From Bacillota bacterium (lineage in GTDB: Bacteria; Armatimonadota; HRBIN16): 64,000 nt of DNA. Below the pieces are notes generated by a model. It had not been told where the DNA came from. It saw only the letters and a program-made list of their open reading frames with translations, and searched no databases. This document shows positions 35,614 through 45,760 of the stretch, piece by piece. Numbering within the stretch: position 1 is the stretch's first letter; every line of letters starts with the position of its first letter. The stretch is from NCBI GenBank assembly GCA_023511455.1, contig JAIMBJ010000016.1:1-64000 (forward strand). The letters are read 5' to 3'. The position numbers and the translations under genes were made by a program.

Positions 35614-37632
35614 CTATTCGCTACTGAGATGTTTCTTCCACCAGTCCAGAATCTGTTGCAGACGGTGCACGCGCAAATCGGGCGGACCGGAGCGCGACAG
35701 CCCGTGACTGCTCTCCAGCGGATAGCGCACCAGCACCGCTTCCTTCTTCTGCACTTTGAGCGCGGCGAACAGCTGTTCTGCCTGCTCTATCGGGCAGCGC
35801 AGGTCTCCCTCACTGTGGATAATCAGCAGTGGCGTATGGATGTTACCCGCGTACTTCAGCGGCGAGTGCTCCCACAGATGCTCTGGCTCTGCCCATGCGT
35901 TGCCCCGGAAGTAGTCGCCGCCGGGTAGCAGGGGAAAGTCGCATGTTCCCGCCATGCTATGCAGGTTCACCACGCTGCGGTCGGTGATGGCAGCGCGGAA
36001 GCGGTCGGTGTGTGACACCACCCAGTTGGTCATATAGCCGCCATAGGAACCGCCCATCACGCCCATACGCGTCTCGTCAATGTAGCCGCGTGTCAGCTGG
36101 GCATCTACCGCCGCCATCAGGTCGGTGTAGTCAGGTCCGCCCCATGCGCCCTTGATGGCAGCGGTATGCGCTTCTCCATAGCCTTTGCTTCCGCGTGGGT
36201 TGGTGTACAGCACCACGTAACCCTGCGCCGCCAGCAGCTGGAACTCGTGGAAGAAAACCCAGCCGTACTGCGCGTGCGGTCCACCGTGGATTTCCAGTAT
36301 CAGCGGATATTTCTGCGCGGGGTCAAAATCAAGAGGATGCAGTATCCAGCCGTGCACTTCATTGCCATCGGGCGAGAGGCAGGCGAACTCTTCAGGGGTC
36401 TGTATCTGCACCTCCGCCAGCCAGTCGGCATTGAATCTGGTTATCGCTTCAGCGTTCTGGATTGCCCCATCCCCCAGCGTGCCGGCGAACACCTCGTGCG
36501 GTTGGGTGGCTGTGCCCTCGCACCACGCGATGCGCCTGCCGTCTGCGCTGAGGGAGAAGCCGGTGATGTCCGCACGCTCCCCTCGCAAGAAAACGGGTTC
36601 TCCGCCCTCGGCGGAGATGCTGTAGAGCACTGTGCTGCCTCTGTCGCTGGCGAGGAACAGCAGCTGCTTGCCGTCAGGCGTCCAGACGGGACGGCTTCCC
36701 CCGCCCACGTCGCGCATGTCGCTGAGAGTGAGGTTTCCGAGCGAGCGGTCAAAGCCTTCCATGATGTCTCGTGCGGTGCCGCTAATCAGGTCGGCAACCC
36801 ACAGGTGGTCGTTGGTCACGCCCCAGATGTCGTCCACCTTCGTATGACCGACGTAGGCGATGCGCGTGCCATCGGGAGAGAAGGCAATATCGCCCTTGGG
36901 ACCTTTCGGCGTGTCCACACGCTGCAGGTCCCCTCCTTCCGCGGGAACCAGCCAGATGTCCACCAGATTGGGGTTCAGGTCGGGGTCTTCACTGCGGTTG
37001 CACACGAAGGCAATCTTGCTGCTGTCGGGAGACCAGCTCAGGCTACCGCAGGAGGTCACCTCGCTGGTCAGCGGTTTTGCCTCGCCGGTTTTCGCGTCAG
37101 CCACCCAGACCTGATAGTACTCGCCGTCAAAATAGCCTGCGCCGTCCAGCCTGTAGAACGGGCGTGTGATGATGCGGGGCGGGGTGGAGAACCCCTTCTC
37201 CTTGCGTTCCTTTGCCGCCTGCTCGCGCCACGGTTCGGGCGTCAGGCGAAAGGTGAATGCGACCTTCGTGCCGTCCGGCGACCAGACAATCTCGCCGATG
37301 CTACCTTCTTCCAGCGAAGTCAGTGCGCGCGCCTCGCCGCCGTCCACCGGTATCAGGAATATCTGTGCCTTCGGCTTCTGGCGGTTGCTGACGAAGGCAA
37401 TGGTTTTGCCATCCGGCGACCAGCGCGGCTGGCTGTCGGCGACCTCGCCACTGGTGAACTGGCGCACCTCGCGCGTGCGCAGGTCGCACAGATACAGATG
37501 GCTGAAATACTTGTTCTTCTCGCGGTCAGCGTACTTCACCACGCATACGACGCGCTGGCCGTCGGGCGAAATCTGCGCATCGCTGACCAGCCGAAGCCGA
37601 AACAGGTCATCGATGTTTATCGCTCTGGGCAT
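35614..37632 (-). CDS. S9-family prolyl oligopeptidase-like (acylaminoacyl-peptidase type)
   Basis: A 672-residue serine peptidase. The N-terminal two thirds form a TolB/WD40-like beta propeller with repeated SPDG motifs (for example WSPDGTKVAF). The C-terminal alpha/beta hydrolase domain has the nucleophile Ser529 in GGSYGGYM, Asp610 in SEGDLRCP and His643 in SSHG. No signal peptide is seen, so it probably trims cytosolic peptides. GGAGGAGG lies before the ATG. The exact specificity among S9C-like enzymes is uncertain. Confidence 0.92.
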   Translation of the reverse strand: MPRAINIDDLFRLRLVSDAQISPDGQRVVCVVKYADREKNKYFSHLYLCDLRTREVRQFTSGEVADSQPRWSPDGKTIAFVSNRQKPKAQIFLIPVDGGEARALTSLEEGSIGEIVWSPDGTKVAFTFRLTPEPWREQAAKERKEKGFSTPPRIITRPFYRLDGAGYFDGEYYQVWVADAKTGEAKPLTSEVTSCGSLSWSPDSSKIAFVCNRSEDPDLNPNLVDIWLVPAEGGDLQRVDTPKGPKGDIAFSPDGTRIAYVGHTKVDDIWGVTNDHLWVADLISGTARDIMEGFDRSLGNLTLSDMRDVGGGSRPVWTPDGKQLLFLASDRGSTVLYSISAEGGEPVFLRGERADITGFSLSADGRRIAWCEGTATQPHEVFAGTLGDGAIQNAEAITRFNADWLAEVQIQTPEEFACLSPDGNEVHGWILHPLDFDPAQKYPLILEIHGGPHAQYGWVFFHEFQLLAAQGYVVLYTNPRGSKGYGEAHTAAIKGAWGGPDYTDLMAAVDAQLTRGYIDETRMGVMGGSYGGYMTNWVVSHTDRFRAAITDRSVVNLHSMAGTCDFPLLPGGDYFRGNAWAEPEHLWEHSPLKYAGNIHTPLLIIHSEGDLRCPIEQAEQLFAALKVQKKEAVLVRYPLESSHGLSRSGPPDLRVHRLQQILDWWKKHLSSE

Positions 37633-37939
37633 TACGGGCCTCCTCCTGATTGCTGATGGACTACTCCACCGTTTTCGCAGATGTCCGTCTTAGAGAATCA
37701 GGCTCTTCCGAGCCGTCAAGTATGAACGGCGCATCCATCGGAAAGGCGATACTGTATTCTTCGTTGCGACGAGCGTAAAACCTTTCCGGACAGTGTGTGG
37801 CCGGAGGCAGCTGGAAATACGGTACAATAAGTGGTGGCGAACAGAGTCACGGCAGTAACCGCCGTTTCTCACGGAGCGCAACTTTTTGAAGGTGTTTGGT
37901 GTCTAATAAGAAATGAAGGAAACGAGGAGGTCGTTCCAA
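37633..37939. other. Divergent intergenic region
   Basis: About 300 bases between the leftward S9 peptidase and the rightward methionine-rich protein gene. I see a TACAAT near 37823 on the plus strand without a good -35 and a TTGACG on the minus strand with a poor -10. No gene, RNA or repeat was recognised. Confidence 0.55.
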
Positions 37940-38866
37940 ATGCGCTGGAGAACAATTGCGGCTATCGTAGCGTTATCTGTTTGTGCGGCGATCCCGCTGT
38001 GGGCGCAGCAGGAGCCGGGCGAGCCTCAGCCGCCGCCGGAGCCACCTTTAGAGGTACCTTTGGAGCCTGTCATGCCACCCCCACCGCCTGCGGAGTTACA
38101 GCCGCCCGTTGAGCTGCCTCGTCAGCAAATACGCCAGCAGGGTCAGCAGGCTGGCAGTAACGTGCGTCGGGTGCTGGAGAGCATTGCAGAGCGGTTCAAA
38201 CTGCAAGTCGTGGTGGACCCGCTGTTGCAGGCGCGTGTGACACCGCCTGCTGAAGCGAACAGCGCTCAGGCAGCTCTGGACGCAGTCGTCAAGCAAATCC
38301 CCGGTTCGGCATGGCGCAAGGTGTATCTGCGGGCAGATATGGAACTGCCAGCCTCTGAAACGCTGGTCAACTGGGTACGCACCCTCGTGAATCTGGAGGC
38401 GCAAGGGTTGATGATTGCGGATGCCAGCGGCAACCGCATTACCTCGTTCGTGCGCAACGTGACCGTTTCGCCGGATTTTGAGCAACAGCTGGGTCAGATG
38501 GTTCCAGCGTTCAAGACGCGACCGGTGTATGTGGTGTTCTACCAGCAACCGATGCTGGCGCAGACCGGACAGCGCACGGGGCAGGGGCGCGGGCGCGCGG
38601 AGGATTTCCTGGCGCTGGAGCAACAGCGGATGCAGATGTTCCTGCAGATGTCGCCGGAGGAGCGCCAGAGGGCGATACGGATGGGCATCCAGATGTTCAT
38701 GAATATGGACCCTTCGGTGCGCATGCAGATGATGCAGGAAGGGATGCGCATGTTCATGAACATGTCGCCCGAAGAGCGCAGGATGCTGATGGAACAGGGA
38801 ATGCAGATGTTCCAGCAGATGTTTCAGGGACCACCTCCCGGTCCGCCACCGGCACCCGGACGATAA
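37940..38866 (+). CDS. Secreted proline- and methionine-rich repeat protein
   Basis: A 308-residue exported protein of unknown function. A signal peptide (1-22, IPLWAQ) is followed by a Pro/Glu-rich spacer (about 25-60) and a globular part (80-215) with VVVDPLLQARVTPP, reminiscent of secretin/TonB short N-terminal-type domains. The C-terminus has three tandem 19-residue Met-rich units. GAGGAGG nine bases before 37940 supports this start over the ATG at 37913. An ECF sigma factor and zinc anti-sigma factor follow, so it may be a member or target of that stress circuit. Confidence 0.72.
   Translation: MRWRTIAAIVALSVCAAIPLWAQQEPGEPQPPPEPPLEVPLEPVMPPPPPAELQPPVELPRQQIRQQGQQAGSNVRRVLESIAERFKLQVVVDPLLQARVTPPAEANSAQAALDAVVKQIPGSAWRKVYLRADMELPASETLVNWVRTLVNLEAQGLMIADASGNRITSFVRNVTVSPDFEQQLGQMVPAFKTRPVYVVFYQQPMLAQTGQRTGQGRGRAEDFLALEQQRMQMFLQMSPEERQRAIRMGIQMFMNMDPSVRMQMMQEGMRMFMNMSPEERRMLMEQGMQMFQQMFQGPPPGPPPAPGR
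38636..38824 (+). repeat. Three 57-bp in-frame repeats encoding Met-rich units
   Basis: Units at 38636-38692, 38693-38749 and 38750-38806, then a partial unit to 38824. Each encodes 19 residues of the form MF-x-x-M-[SD]-P-x-x-R followed by a Met-rich helix. Methionine makes up roughly a third of the residues in units two and three. Confidence 0.85.
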
Positions 38867-38872
38867 AAATCG

Positions 38873-38896
38873 GGAAGGCGCGCCTGCGCCTTCCCC
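38873..38896 (+). terminator. Hairpin between secreted protein and sigma factor genes
   Basis: GGGAAGGCGC (38873-38882) and GCGCCTTCCC (38887-38896) form a 10-bp stem with a GCCT loop right after the stop of the Met-rich protein gene. No T tract follows, so readthrough into the sigma factor gene is plausible. Confidence 0.58.
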
Positions 38897-38921
38897 GACA
38901 GTGCGTGAGGAAGGGTGACAA

Positions 38922-39569
38922 ATGGTTCTGGCGATTGGCACGCCCTCGGAGGCAACACAGGAACTGGCATTTAACATGGTAGCACCGCTGGACGAGGACC
39001 TCTTACTGGTTCGTCGCTGCGGCGACGGGGATGCCGCAGCCTTCGAGAAGCTCTATCACAAGTACGTACGGCTGGTATACAGCGTGGTGTACCGGATGGT
39101 GCCCGGTGAGGAGGCCCACGACCTGACGCAAGAGGTATTCATCCGCGCGTTCAAGAACATCCGCTCTTTCCGTGGAGACAGCAGCTTCCGTGCCTGGCTG
39201 TTGCGTATCGCGCACAACCTGTGTTGTAATCGCCTGCGCGACATGAAGCGAGAGAAAGCCGATTCGCTGGAAGAGATGGCGGAGCGAGAGAACGGCAGCT
39301 ACGAGCCGGTTTCCGACGATGACCTGCAGGCACACGTGGAGCGCGAGGAACTTCAACGCAAAGTGCGGGAGGTGCTGGCACGCCTGCCGGAAGATTACCG
39401 AACCATGCTGGTACTTCGCGACTTCGAGCAACTGAGTTACGAAGAGATCAGCCACATTACGGGATTGACCATCGCCAATGTCAAATCGCGCTTGCACCGC
39501 GCGCGTTTGGCTTTTAAGCGTCTGTTTGAGCCTTATTATCAGGCGTACTATCAGGGGGTAGGTGAGTAA
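38922..39569 (+). CDS. ECF-type RNA polymerase sigma factor
   Basis: A 215-residue sigma-70 family ECF factor that directs RNA polymerase to stress or envelope-response promoters. Region 2 includes FEKLYHKYVRLVYSVVYRM and DLTQEVFIRAFKNI, and region 4 the helix-turn-helix YEEISHITGLTIANVKSRLHRAR. AGGAAGGG precedes the ATG. It is followed two bases later by a zinc anti-sigma gene, the usual pairing. Its regulon cannot be told from the window. Confidence 0.94.
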   Translation: MVLAIGTPSEATQELAFNMVAPLDEDLLLVRRCGDGDAAAFEKLYHKYVRLVYSVVYRMVPGEEAHDLTQEVFIRAFKNIRSFRGDSSFRAWLLRIAHNLCCNRLRDMKREKADSLEEMAERENGSYEPVSDDDLQAHVEREELQRKVREVLARLPEDYRTMLVLRDFEQLSYEEISHITGLTIANVKSRLHRARLAFKRLFEPYYQAYYQGVGE

Positions 39570-39571
39570 CC

Positions 39572-39973
39572 ATGCGTTGCGACGAAGTACAGGAACGACT
39601 GAGCGCGCTGATTGACGAACAGCTGAGCCCGCAGGAGTACGAGCAGCTACAGCATCATCTGCACACTTGCGAGGCTTGCTTCCGGGAGTATCAGGAGCTG
39701 CGCCGGTTTGTAGAGTTCTGCCGACAGCTGGAAGCGCCAGAACCGAAAATCGACCTGTGGCGTGAGTTCCAGCCGATGCTCGCCGAGATCGTCGCCGAAC
39801 AGAAGATACCGTTCGCGCAGCGGTTGCGCCGCCAGTGGAACCGTCTGGTGTCGCAGCTTTGCTACGGCATCATCCTGTTCCTGCAGGTGGTGACGTATCA
39901 GTTGACCATCACGCTGTCGCGTTACATCGTGGAACCTGAGCGTGCGGCATACGGTCGCCCGGCACAGGGGTGA
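39572..39973 (+). CDS. Zinc-finger anti-sigma factor
   Basis: A 133-residue protein with the ZAS anti-sigma motif H29-x3-C33-x2-C36 (HHLHTCEACF) near the N-terminus, which holds its cognate ECF factor inactive. A hydrophobic stretch near 95-115 may place it at the membrane. It is coupled to the sigma factor gene upstream and overlaps the NfeD-like gene downstream by one base (TGATG). The zinc site could make it redox- or metal-sensitive. Confidence 0.88.
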   Translation: MRCDEVQERLSALIDEQLSPQEYEQLQHHLHTCEACFREYQELRRFVEFCRQLEAPEPKIDLWREFQPMLAEIVAEQKIPFAQRLRRQWNRLVSQLCYGIILFLQVVTYQLTITLSRYIVEPERAAYGRPAQG

Positions 39974-40653
39974 TGGCGGTGAGTATCGAAAGCGTGATAC
40001 AGTGGTTGCAGACACCTTACGCGACTGTACTGCTCACCTTTATCGGGCTGGCGTTTCTGGTGGCAGAATTTCTGACCCGTCCGGTGTGGTCGTGGGTGGG
40101 CACGGTGGGAATGCTGTTTCTGGGGATGGTGTTTGTGGCTCACCTCTGGAGCGGCTCACACTGGTGGGGTATGGTGGTGTTTGCGCTGGGCGCGGCACTG
40201 GTCATTGTAGAGACACACGTCCTGCCCGGACGGGGAATATTCGCGTTGCTCGGCTTCCTGTGCATCTTCGCAGGTATGCGTGAAGCGATTATGATCGAGT
40301 CGCACCCCCTCTTTGCGCTGGTGGTCTCATCGATACTGACCCTGATGAGCATGGTGGTCTTCTTCGTTTATCTGCCCAAGAGCCATCTATGGCGCGAGAT
40401 GCAGCAACGGATGCAGATGTCCATGCCTGCCAGCTGGGAGGCTCAGCGCAAGCTCCTGGGCGCAGAAGGCGTTACGCTCACAGACCTGACGCCGGGCGGC
40501 ACCGCGCGGATTGGCGATGTGAACCTGCATGTGTTGACCGAGCAGGAGTTCTTACCCGCCAACACCCCTGTGCGCGTGGCGGATGTGCGTCCCGACGGTG
40601 TGGTGGTGGAGCCGTTAAACAAGCCCACGCGCTCGGAAGTGGAACACGGTTAA
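39973..40653 (+). CDS. NfeD-like membrane protein
   Basis: A 226-residue membrane protein with about four to five hydrophobic helices (15-140) and a C-terminal OB-fold NfeD domain (about 155-220; LLGAEGVTLTDLTPGGTARIGD, FLPANTPVRVADVRPDGVVVEPL). NfeD proteins partner with membrane ClpP-class proteases or SPFH proteins. Neither lies adjacent here, though a ClpP-class SDH protease is encoded near 21.3 kb. The gene shares a base with the anti-sigma stop, so it is probably under the same ECF-controlled transcript. Confidence 0.88.
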   Translation: MAVSIESVIQWLQTPYATVLLTFIGLAFLVAEFLTRPVWSWVGTVGMLFLGMVFVAHLWSGSHWWGMVVFALGAALVIVETHVLPGRGIFALLGFLCIFAGMREAIMIESHPLFALVVSSILTLMSMVVFFVYLPKSHLWREMQQRMQMSMPASWEAQRKLLGAEGVTLTDLTPGGTARIGDVNLHVLTEQEFLPANTPVRVADVRPDGVVVEPLNKPTRSEVEHG

Positions 40654-40663
40654 CCTCCTGCGC

Positions 40664-41494
40664 CTATCGGTGGTGCCTCGCCCAGAAGTGGAAGTGCCCC
40701 TGTAGCCACGTTGCCGTCTCCATCATGGACGGCCCCTCATGGATAATGTTTTGCCCTTTTTGCACGGTGCCTGCCACCACGTAGGGCGCAGGATTCCACC
40801 GATGCCAGCCGCGTTCCTCGATGAGAGCCGCGATGTCCACCGGGTAATCGGGTTCCGTGTGGAAAAGCAGCACATCGGGTCTCGCTATCTCTACCTGCGC
40901 CAGATCCGGTGAAAAGTAGGCGCGGCGGTCTCGCCCGAAGATATTGTCTCCTCCGGCGGCTTCCACCAGATCGTGGATGAAGCTGAGCGCGCCCACCGTG
41001 CGCATGTGCTTGCCAAACCACAGTTCGATGTACACGCGCGGGCGGCGTAGTGGGGCGGACAGGTAGAGCGTTTGAAACTGCTGTTCCCACCGTTGGCGCA
41101 GGCGGCGGGCAGACTCCACCTCGTTCAACAGCCCACCCAGGAGGTTCAGGTTCTCCATGACTCCACTGACACTGCTTGGCAGCGGCAGGGCGTATACCGG
41201 ATAGCCCTCTTGCGCCAGACGGATACCCAGCGTACGCTGGATACCGCTAGTGAGCAATATCAGGTCGGGATTTATCTGTTGAAGCAGTTGTTTGTCGACG
41301 CGCAGGTAATCGCCTGCTATGGGCAGGTTGTTCTGGGGGATATAGCGGGAACAGTATGCGGAGATGGCAGCCACGCGATGCCCATAACCCATCTCGAAAA
41401 TGGTCTCGGTCAGGGAAGATGCCAGACAAACAATGCGCTGCGGACGTTCCGCCAGCTCGATATCCACACCCAGGGTTTCACAGAAGACTCGCAT
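40664..41494 (-). CDS. BtuF/FepB-like binding protein lacking a signal peptide
   Basis: A 276-residue protein with the two-lobe fold of class III periplasmic binding proteins that bind cobalamin or iron-siderophores. Signatures are RIVCLASSLTETIFEMG, LLQQINPDLILL and the C-terminal TVQKGQNIIHEGPSMMET. It starts directly at the mature fold with no export signal. Partner permease and ATPase genes are absent. It is probably a stand-alone cytosolic cobalamin-binding protein; a missed upstream start is unlikely since the upstream sequence does not encode a signal peptide in frame. Confidence 0.84.
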   Translation of the reverse strand: MRVFCETLGVDIELAERPQRIVCLASSLTETIFEMGYGHRVAAISAYCSRYIPQNNLPIAGDYLRVDKQLLQQINPDLILLTSGIQRTLGIRLAQEGYPVYALPLPSSVSGVMENLNLLGGLLNEVESARRLRQRWEQQFQTLYLSAPLRRPRVYIELWFGKHMRTVGALSFIHDLVEAAGGDNIFGRDRRAYFSPDLAQVEIARPDVLLFHTEPDYPVDIAALIEERGWHRWNPAPYVVAGTVQKGQNIIHEGPSMMETATWLQGHFHFWARHHR

Positions 41495-41634
41495 GAATCG
41501 CCTCCCTCCACGGTTTGCCGTTCACAGTGTAGCAGTACTTGCGACGGTTGTAAACAGGCTGGTGCAGTACCGCGAGGGAGCGAGGCGGGGTGCCCTGTGT
41601 GATACAGGCAAGGCGTCAATGGGGGGATGAAGGC

Positions 41635-42012
41635 TTACAGCTCGCGCACCACACGGGCGGGCAGAGTCTGTCGCTCGGACAGAATCTGCTCGACGCGCTC
41701 CTGCACCATCTGTTCCATCTGGGCATGAAGCGTTTCCAGCTCCTGCTGGAGTCGCTCTACCTTGTCCAGCAGGTCGAGAATAATTTCCACCCCGGCAAGA
41801 TTCACCCCTAAGTCGCGCGTGAGGCGCTGAATCTGGCGCAGACGCTCGATGTCCGCCTGCGAATACAGGCGGTTTTTCTGGTTCACACGCTTGGGACGTA
41901 TCAAGCCCATGCGCTCGTACATGCGCAGCGTCTGCGGATGCATATCACACAACCTCGCTGCCACGCTAATCAGATAGACCGGTTCGTGCTTGTCGCGAAT
42001 GCTGTCTGCCAT
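41635..42012 (-). CDS. hspR: MerR-family heat-shock repressor HspR
   Basis: A 125-residue MerR-type repressor. The N-terminal winged helix has [30 protein letters not shown], typical of HspR, followed by a coiled-coil dimerisation helix. HspR with DnaK as co-repressor binds HAIR operators. It is the last gene of the dnaK-hsp20-dnaJ-hspR cluster, and a HAIR-like site overlaps the dnaK promoter, so it would control its own operon. The start at 42012 has AAGGGGGG upstream. Confidence 0.93.
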   Translation of the reverse strand: MADSIRDKHEPVYLISVAARLCDMHPQTLRMYERMGLIRPKRVNQKNRLYSQADIERLRQIQRLTRDLGVNLAGVEIILDLLDKVERLQQELETLHAQMEQMVQERVEQILSERQTLPARVVREL

Positions 42013-42034
42013 ACAACATCCCCCCTTGATACCA

Positions 42035-43072
42035 TTACACACGAGTCGTTGTTGCCGTGCCGTGCAGTTGTGCCAGCTGCTGCAGCAGCTCGCGCTCGCG
42101 AGTGGTCAACGTGCGAGGCACGGTAATACGCGCCCGAGCGTACAGGTCGCCATAGCCGCCGCCTTTCAAGCGAGGCATTCCCTGACCGGCGAGCCGAAAC
42201 ACCTGCCCGCTTTGCGTGCCAGCAGGCACCTTCATGGTCACACTGCCCTTGAGAGTGGGCACGCGCACCTCGCCTCCGAGCGCGGCGGTGGTATACGGAA
42301 TGTCCACATCCACATACACGTCGTCGCCTTTACGCTCGAAGGTAGGATGCGGGCGCATGCGTACAATCAGGAACAGGTCGCCGCGCTGCCCACCACGTCC
42401 GGTCAGTCCCTCGCCCGCGAGGCGAATTTTCGAGCCGTCCTGCACTCCTGCAGGGATGCGCACCTCCAGCCTTTTGCTGCGAGGTAGCGTTCCTCGTCCG
42501 TGACAGTTGGAACACACCTGTCCCATGGTGAAGTAGCCGCTGCGTGTGCGTGCTGCTCCCGTACCGCCGCACTGTGGGCAGGTGTCTTGCAGGGTCACGG
42601 ACAGCGGTTTGGTTGCTCCGGTATACGCCTCCTCCAGCGAGACCTCTATCGGATATTCCACATCCAGCGAGGCACCGAATACTGTGTCGAAATCTGCCTC
42701 GGCGGTACGGCTGCGCCCGAACGCATCGCCAAACAGCGTGGCGAACAGGTCACCCAGCCCGCCGAAGCCGAAGTTGCGCAAATCCTGCCATCCGCCACCG
42801 CTGGAGAACCCACCAGGCTGTTGTTGCTGCTGTTCGCTGTAGTATTTCCACATCTCGCCGTACTGGTCGTACTTGGCGCGCTTCTCCGGGTCGGAGAGCA
42901 CCTCGTATGCCTCGCTGATCTCTTTGAACTTCTCCTCCGCGCTCTTATCACCTGGGTTGACATCCGGGTGGTATTTGCGCGCCAGTCGGCGATACGCCTG
43001 CTTGATCTCCTTTTCGGTGGCGTTGCGCGGTACACCGAGTATCGCGTAGTAGTCCTTGTATTTGAAGTTCAT
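42035..43072 (-). CDS. dnaJ: DnaJ-type J-domain co-chaperone with reduced zinc region
   Basis: A 345-residue J protein that stimulates DnaK ATPase. The J domain (about 5-70) has the HPD motif at 35-37, followed by a Gly-rich linker and the C-terminal peptide-binding domains. The zinc region has only two CxxCxGxG-type motifs (CPQCGGTG and CSNCHGRG) in place of the four found in classical DnaJ, making it intermediate between DnaJ and CbpA. It lies between hsp20 and hspR, separated from hsp20 by a terminator. Confidence 0.93.
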   Translation of the reverse strand: MNFKYKDYYAILGVPRNATEKEIKQAYRRLARKYHPDVNPGDKSAEEKFKEISEAYEVLSDPEKRAKYDQYGEMWKYYSEQQQQQPGGFSSGGGWQDLRNFGFGGLGDLFATLFGDAFGRSRTAEADFDTVFGASLDVEYPIEVSLEEAYTGATKPLSVTLQDTCPQCGGTGAARTRSGYFTMGQVCSNCHGRGTLPRSKRLEVRIPAGVQDGSKIRLAGEGLTGRGGQRGDLFLIVRMRPHPTFERKGDDVYVDVDIPYTTAALGGEVRVPTLKGSVTMKVPAGTQSGQVFRLAGQGMPRLKGGGYGDLYARARITVPRTLTTRERELLQQLAQLHGTATTTRV

Positions 43073-43117
43073 CGTTGCCTTGCCACCTTCTTACCGATGG
43101 TATTGCTCATATTGCTT

Positions 43118-43154
43118 GAAAAAGGGGCAGGGCAGCCTGCCTGCGCCCTGCCCC
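43118..43154 (-). terminator. Rho-independent terminator between hsp20 and dnaJ
   Basis: GGGGCAGGGC (43124-43133) pairs with GCCCTGCCCC (43145-43154) with an 11-base loop; minus-strand RNA then reads UUUUUC. It would end most dnaK-hsp20 transcripts before dnaJ. Confidence 0.82.
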
Positions 43155-43182
43155 TCCCGTTGCACAGGCGAAGGTAGGGGAA

Positions 43183-43638
43183 TTATCCCGCCTTCACCTG
43201 CACCTTCTTCGGACGCACCTGCTCCGCTTTGGGCAGGGTGATGGTCAGCACGCCGTCCTTGTAATGCGCCGTCACCTTCTCGGCGTCGATCGGCGTGCCG
43301 AGCGTGAACGAGCGCTGGAACGTGCCATACGCCCGCTCGATGCGCACGTAGTCCTTACGGCGCTCCTCGTCCTGGAACTTGCGCTCGCCTTTCACGCACA
43401 GCGTGTCGCCCGTCAACTCGATCTCCACCTCTTCGGGCTTCACGCCGGGCAGCTCCATGTTAATCGTGATTTCGTTGTCGTCCTCGCGCACGTCCACCGC
43501 AGGCGCCCACACACGAGGCAGCGTGGGCTCGGTGCGGCGCGCCGCAGCGTTGCCGAAGAACTGGTTCATCAACTGGTTCATCTCACGCTCGAAGCGAGTC
43601 AGCATGTCCACCGGATCCTCCCATCGCACCAATGCCAT
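43183..43638 (-). CDS. Hsp20/alpha-crystallin small heat-shock protein
   Basis: A 151-residue ATP-independent holdase that keeps unfolded proteins soluble. The alpha-crystallin domain runs from about 40 to 140 (WAPAVDVREDDNEITINMELPG, GVLTITLPKAE). The C-terminal IxI-type motif is weak. It occupies the place between dnaK and dnaJ where grpE is found in the actinobacterial operon. AAGGAGG lies upstream of the ATG. Confidence 0.94.
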   Translation of the reverse strand: MALVRWEDPVDMLTRFEREMNQLMNQFFGNAAARRTEPTLPRVWAPAVDVREDDNEITINMELPGVKPEEVEIELTGDTLCVKGERKFQDEERRKDYVRIERAYGTFQRSFTLGTPIDAEKVTAHYKDGVLTITLPKAEQVRPKKVQVKAG

Positions 43639-43686
43639 CGTTGGTCACCTCCTTCTCCGTTGAAGTGATTTTTGGTGCTATCTGGA

Positions 43687-43711
43687 CTGCCCGCGGGGAT
43701 GCCGCGGGCAG
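43687..43711. other. Hairpin between dnaK and hsp20
   Basis: CTGCCCGCGG (43687-43696) and CCGCGGGCAG (43702-43711) form a perfect 10-bp stem with a 5-base loop just past the dnaK stop. No T tract follows on the minus strand, so it may be a processing or stability element rather than a terminator. Confidence 0.6.
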
Positions 43712-43721
43712 TGGTGTCCGA

Positions 43722-45551
<1,830 letters not shown>

Positions 45552-45618
45552 ATCTATCCTCCGTGTGGATGATTGCGTTTGTCGTGCGTTTTCATTATCG
45601 GCTGTTTTTCCGTGCATG

Positions 45619-45647
45619 ATTATACCACTTGAGTGTATCTTTGTCAA
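45619..45647 (-). promoter_or_regulatory. Consensus promoter of dnaK
   Basis: On the minus strand TTGACA (45642-45647) and TATAAT (45619-45624) are spaced by 17 bases: a fully consensus sigma70 promoter. The transcript would begin near 45612, about 60 bases before the dnaK ATG. Confidence 0.9.
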
Positions 45648-45650
45648 GTG
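45626..45650. promoter_or_regulatory. HAIR-like HspR operator
   Basis: CACTTGA (45626-45632) and TCAAGTG (45644-45650) form a perfect inverted repeat with an 11-base centre. This matches the HspR operator CTTGAGT-N7-ACTCAAG in the first half (all seven) and in five of seven bases of the second. It covers the -35 box and spacer of the dnaK promoter, as expected for HspR repression. Confidence 0.85.
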
Positions 45651-45760
45651 ATTTGAGAGGATTTTTTGAGGAAATTTTTCATGCATCCATCCGCGAAGCG
45701 AGGAATCCTTGAGAGTGGTTTCCGAGTCCAACTCTTTAGACCGCAGGAGGTAGGTGAACG

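Noticed and set aside
36166-37656. 496-codon plus-strand frame opposite the S9 peptidase
   Set aside because: Antisense shadow; the peptidase on the minus strand has full catalytic motifs.
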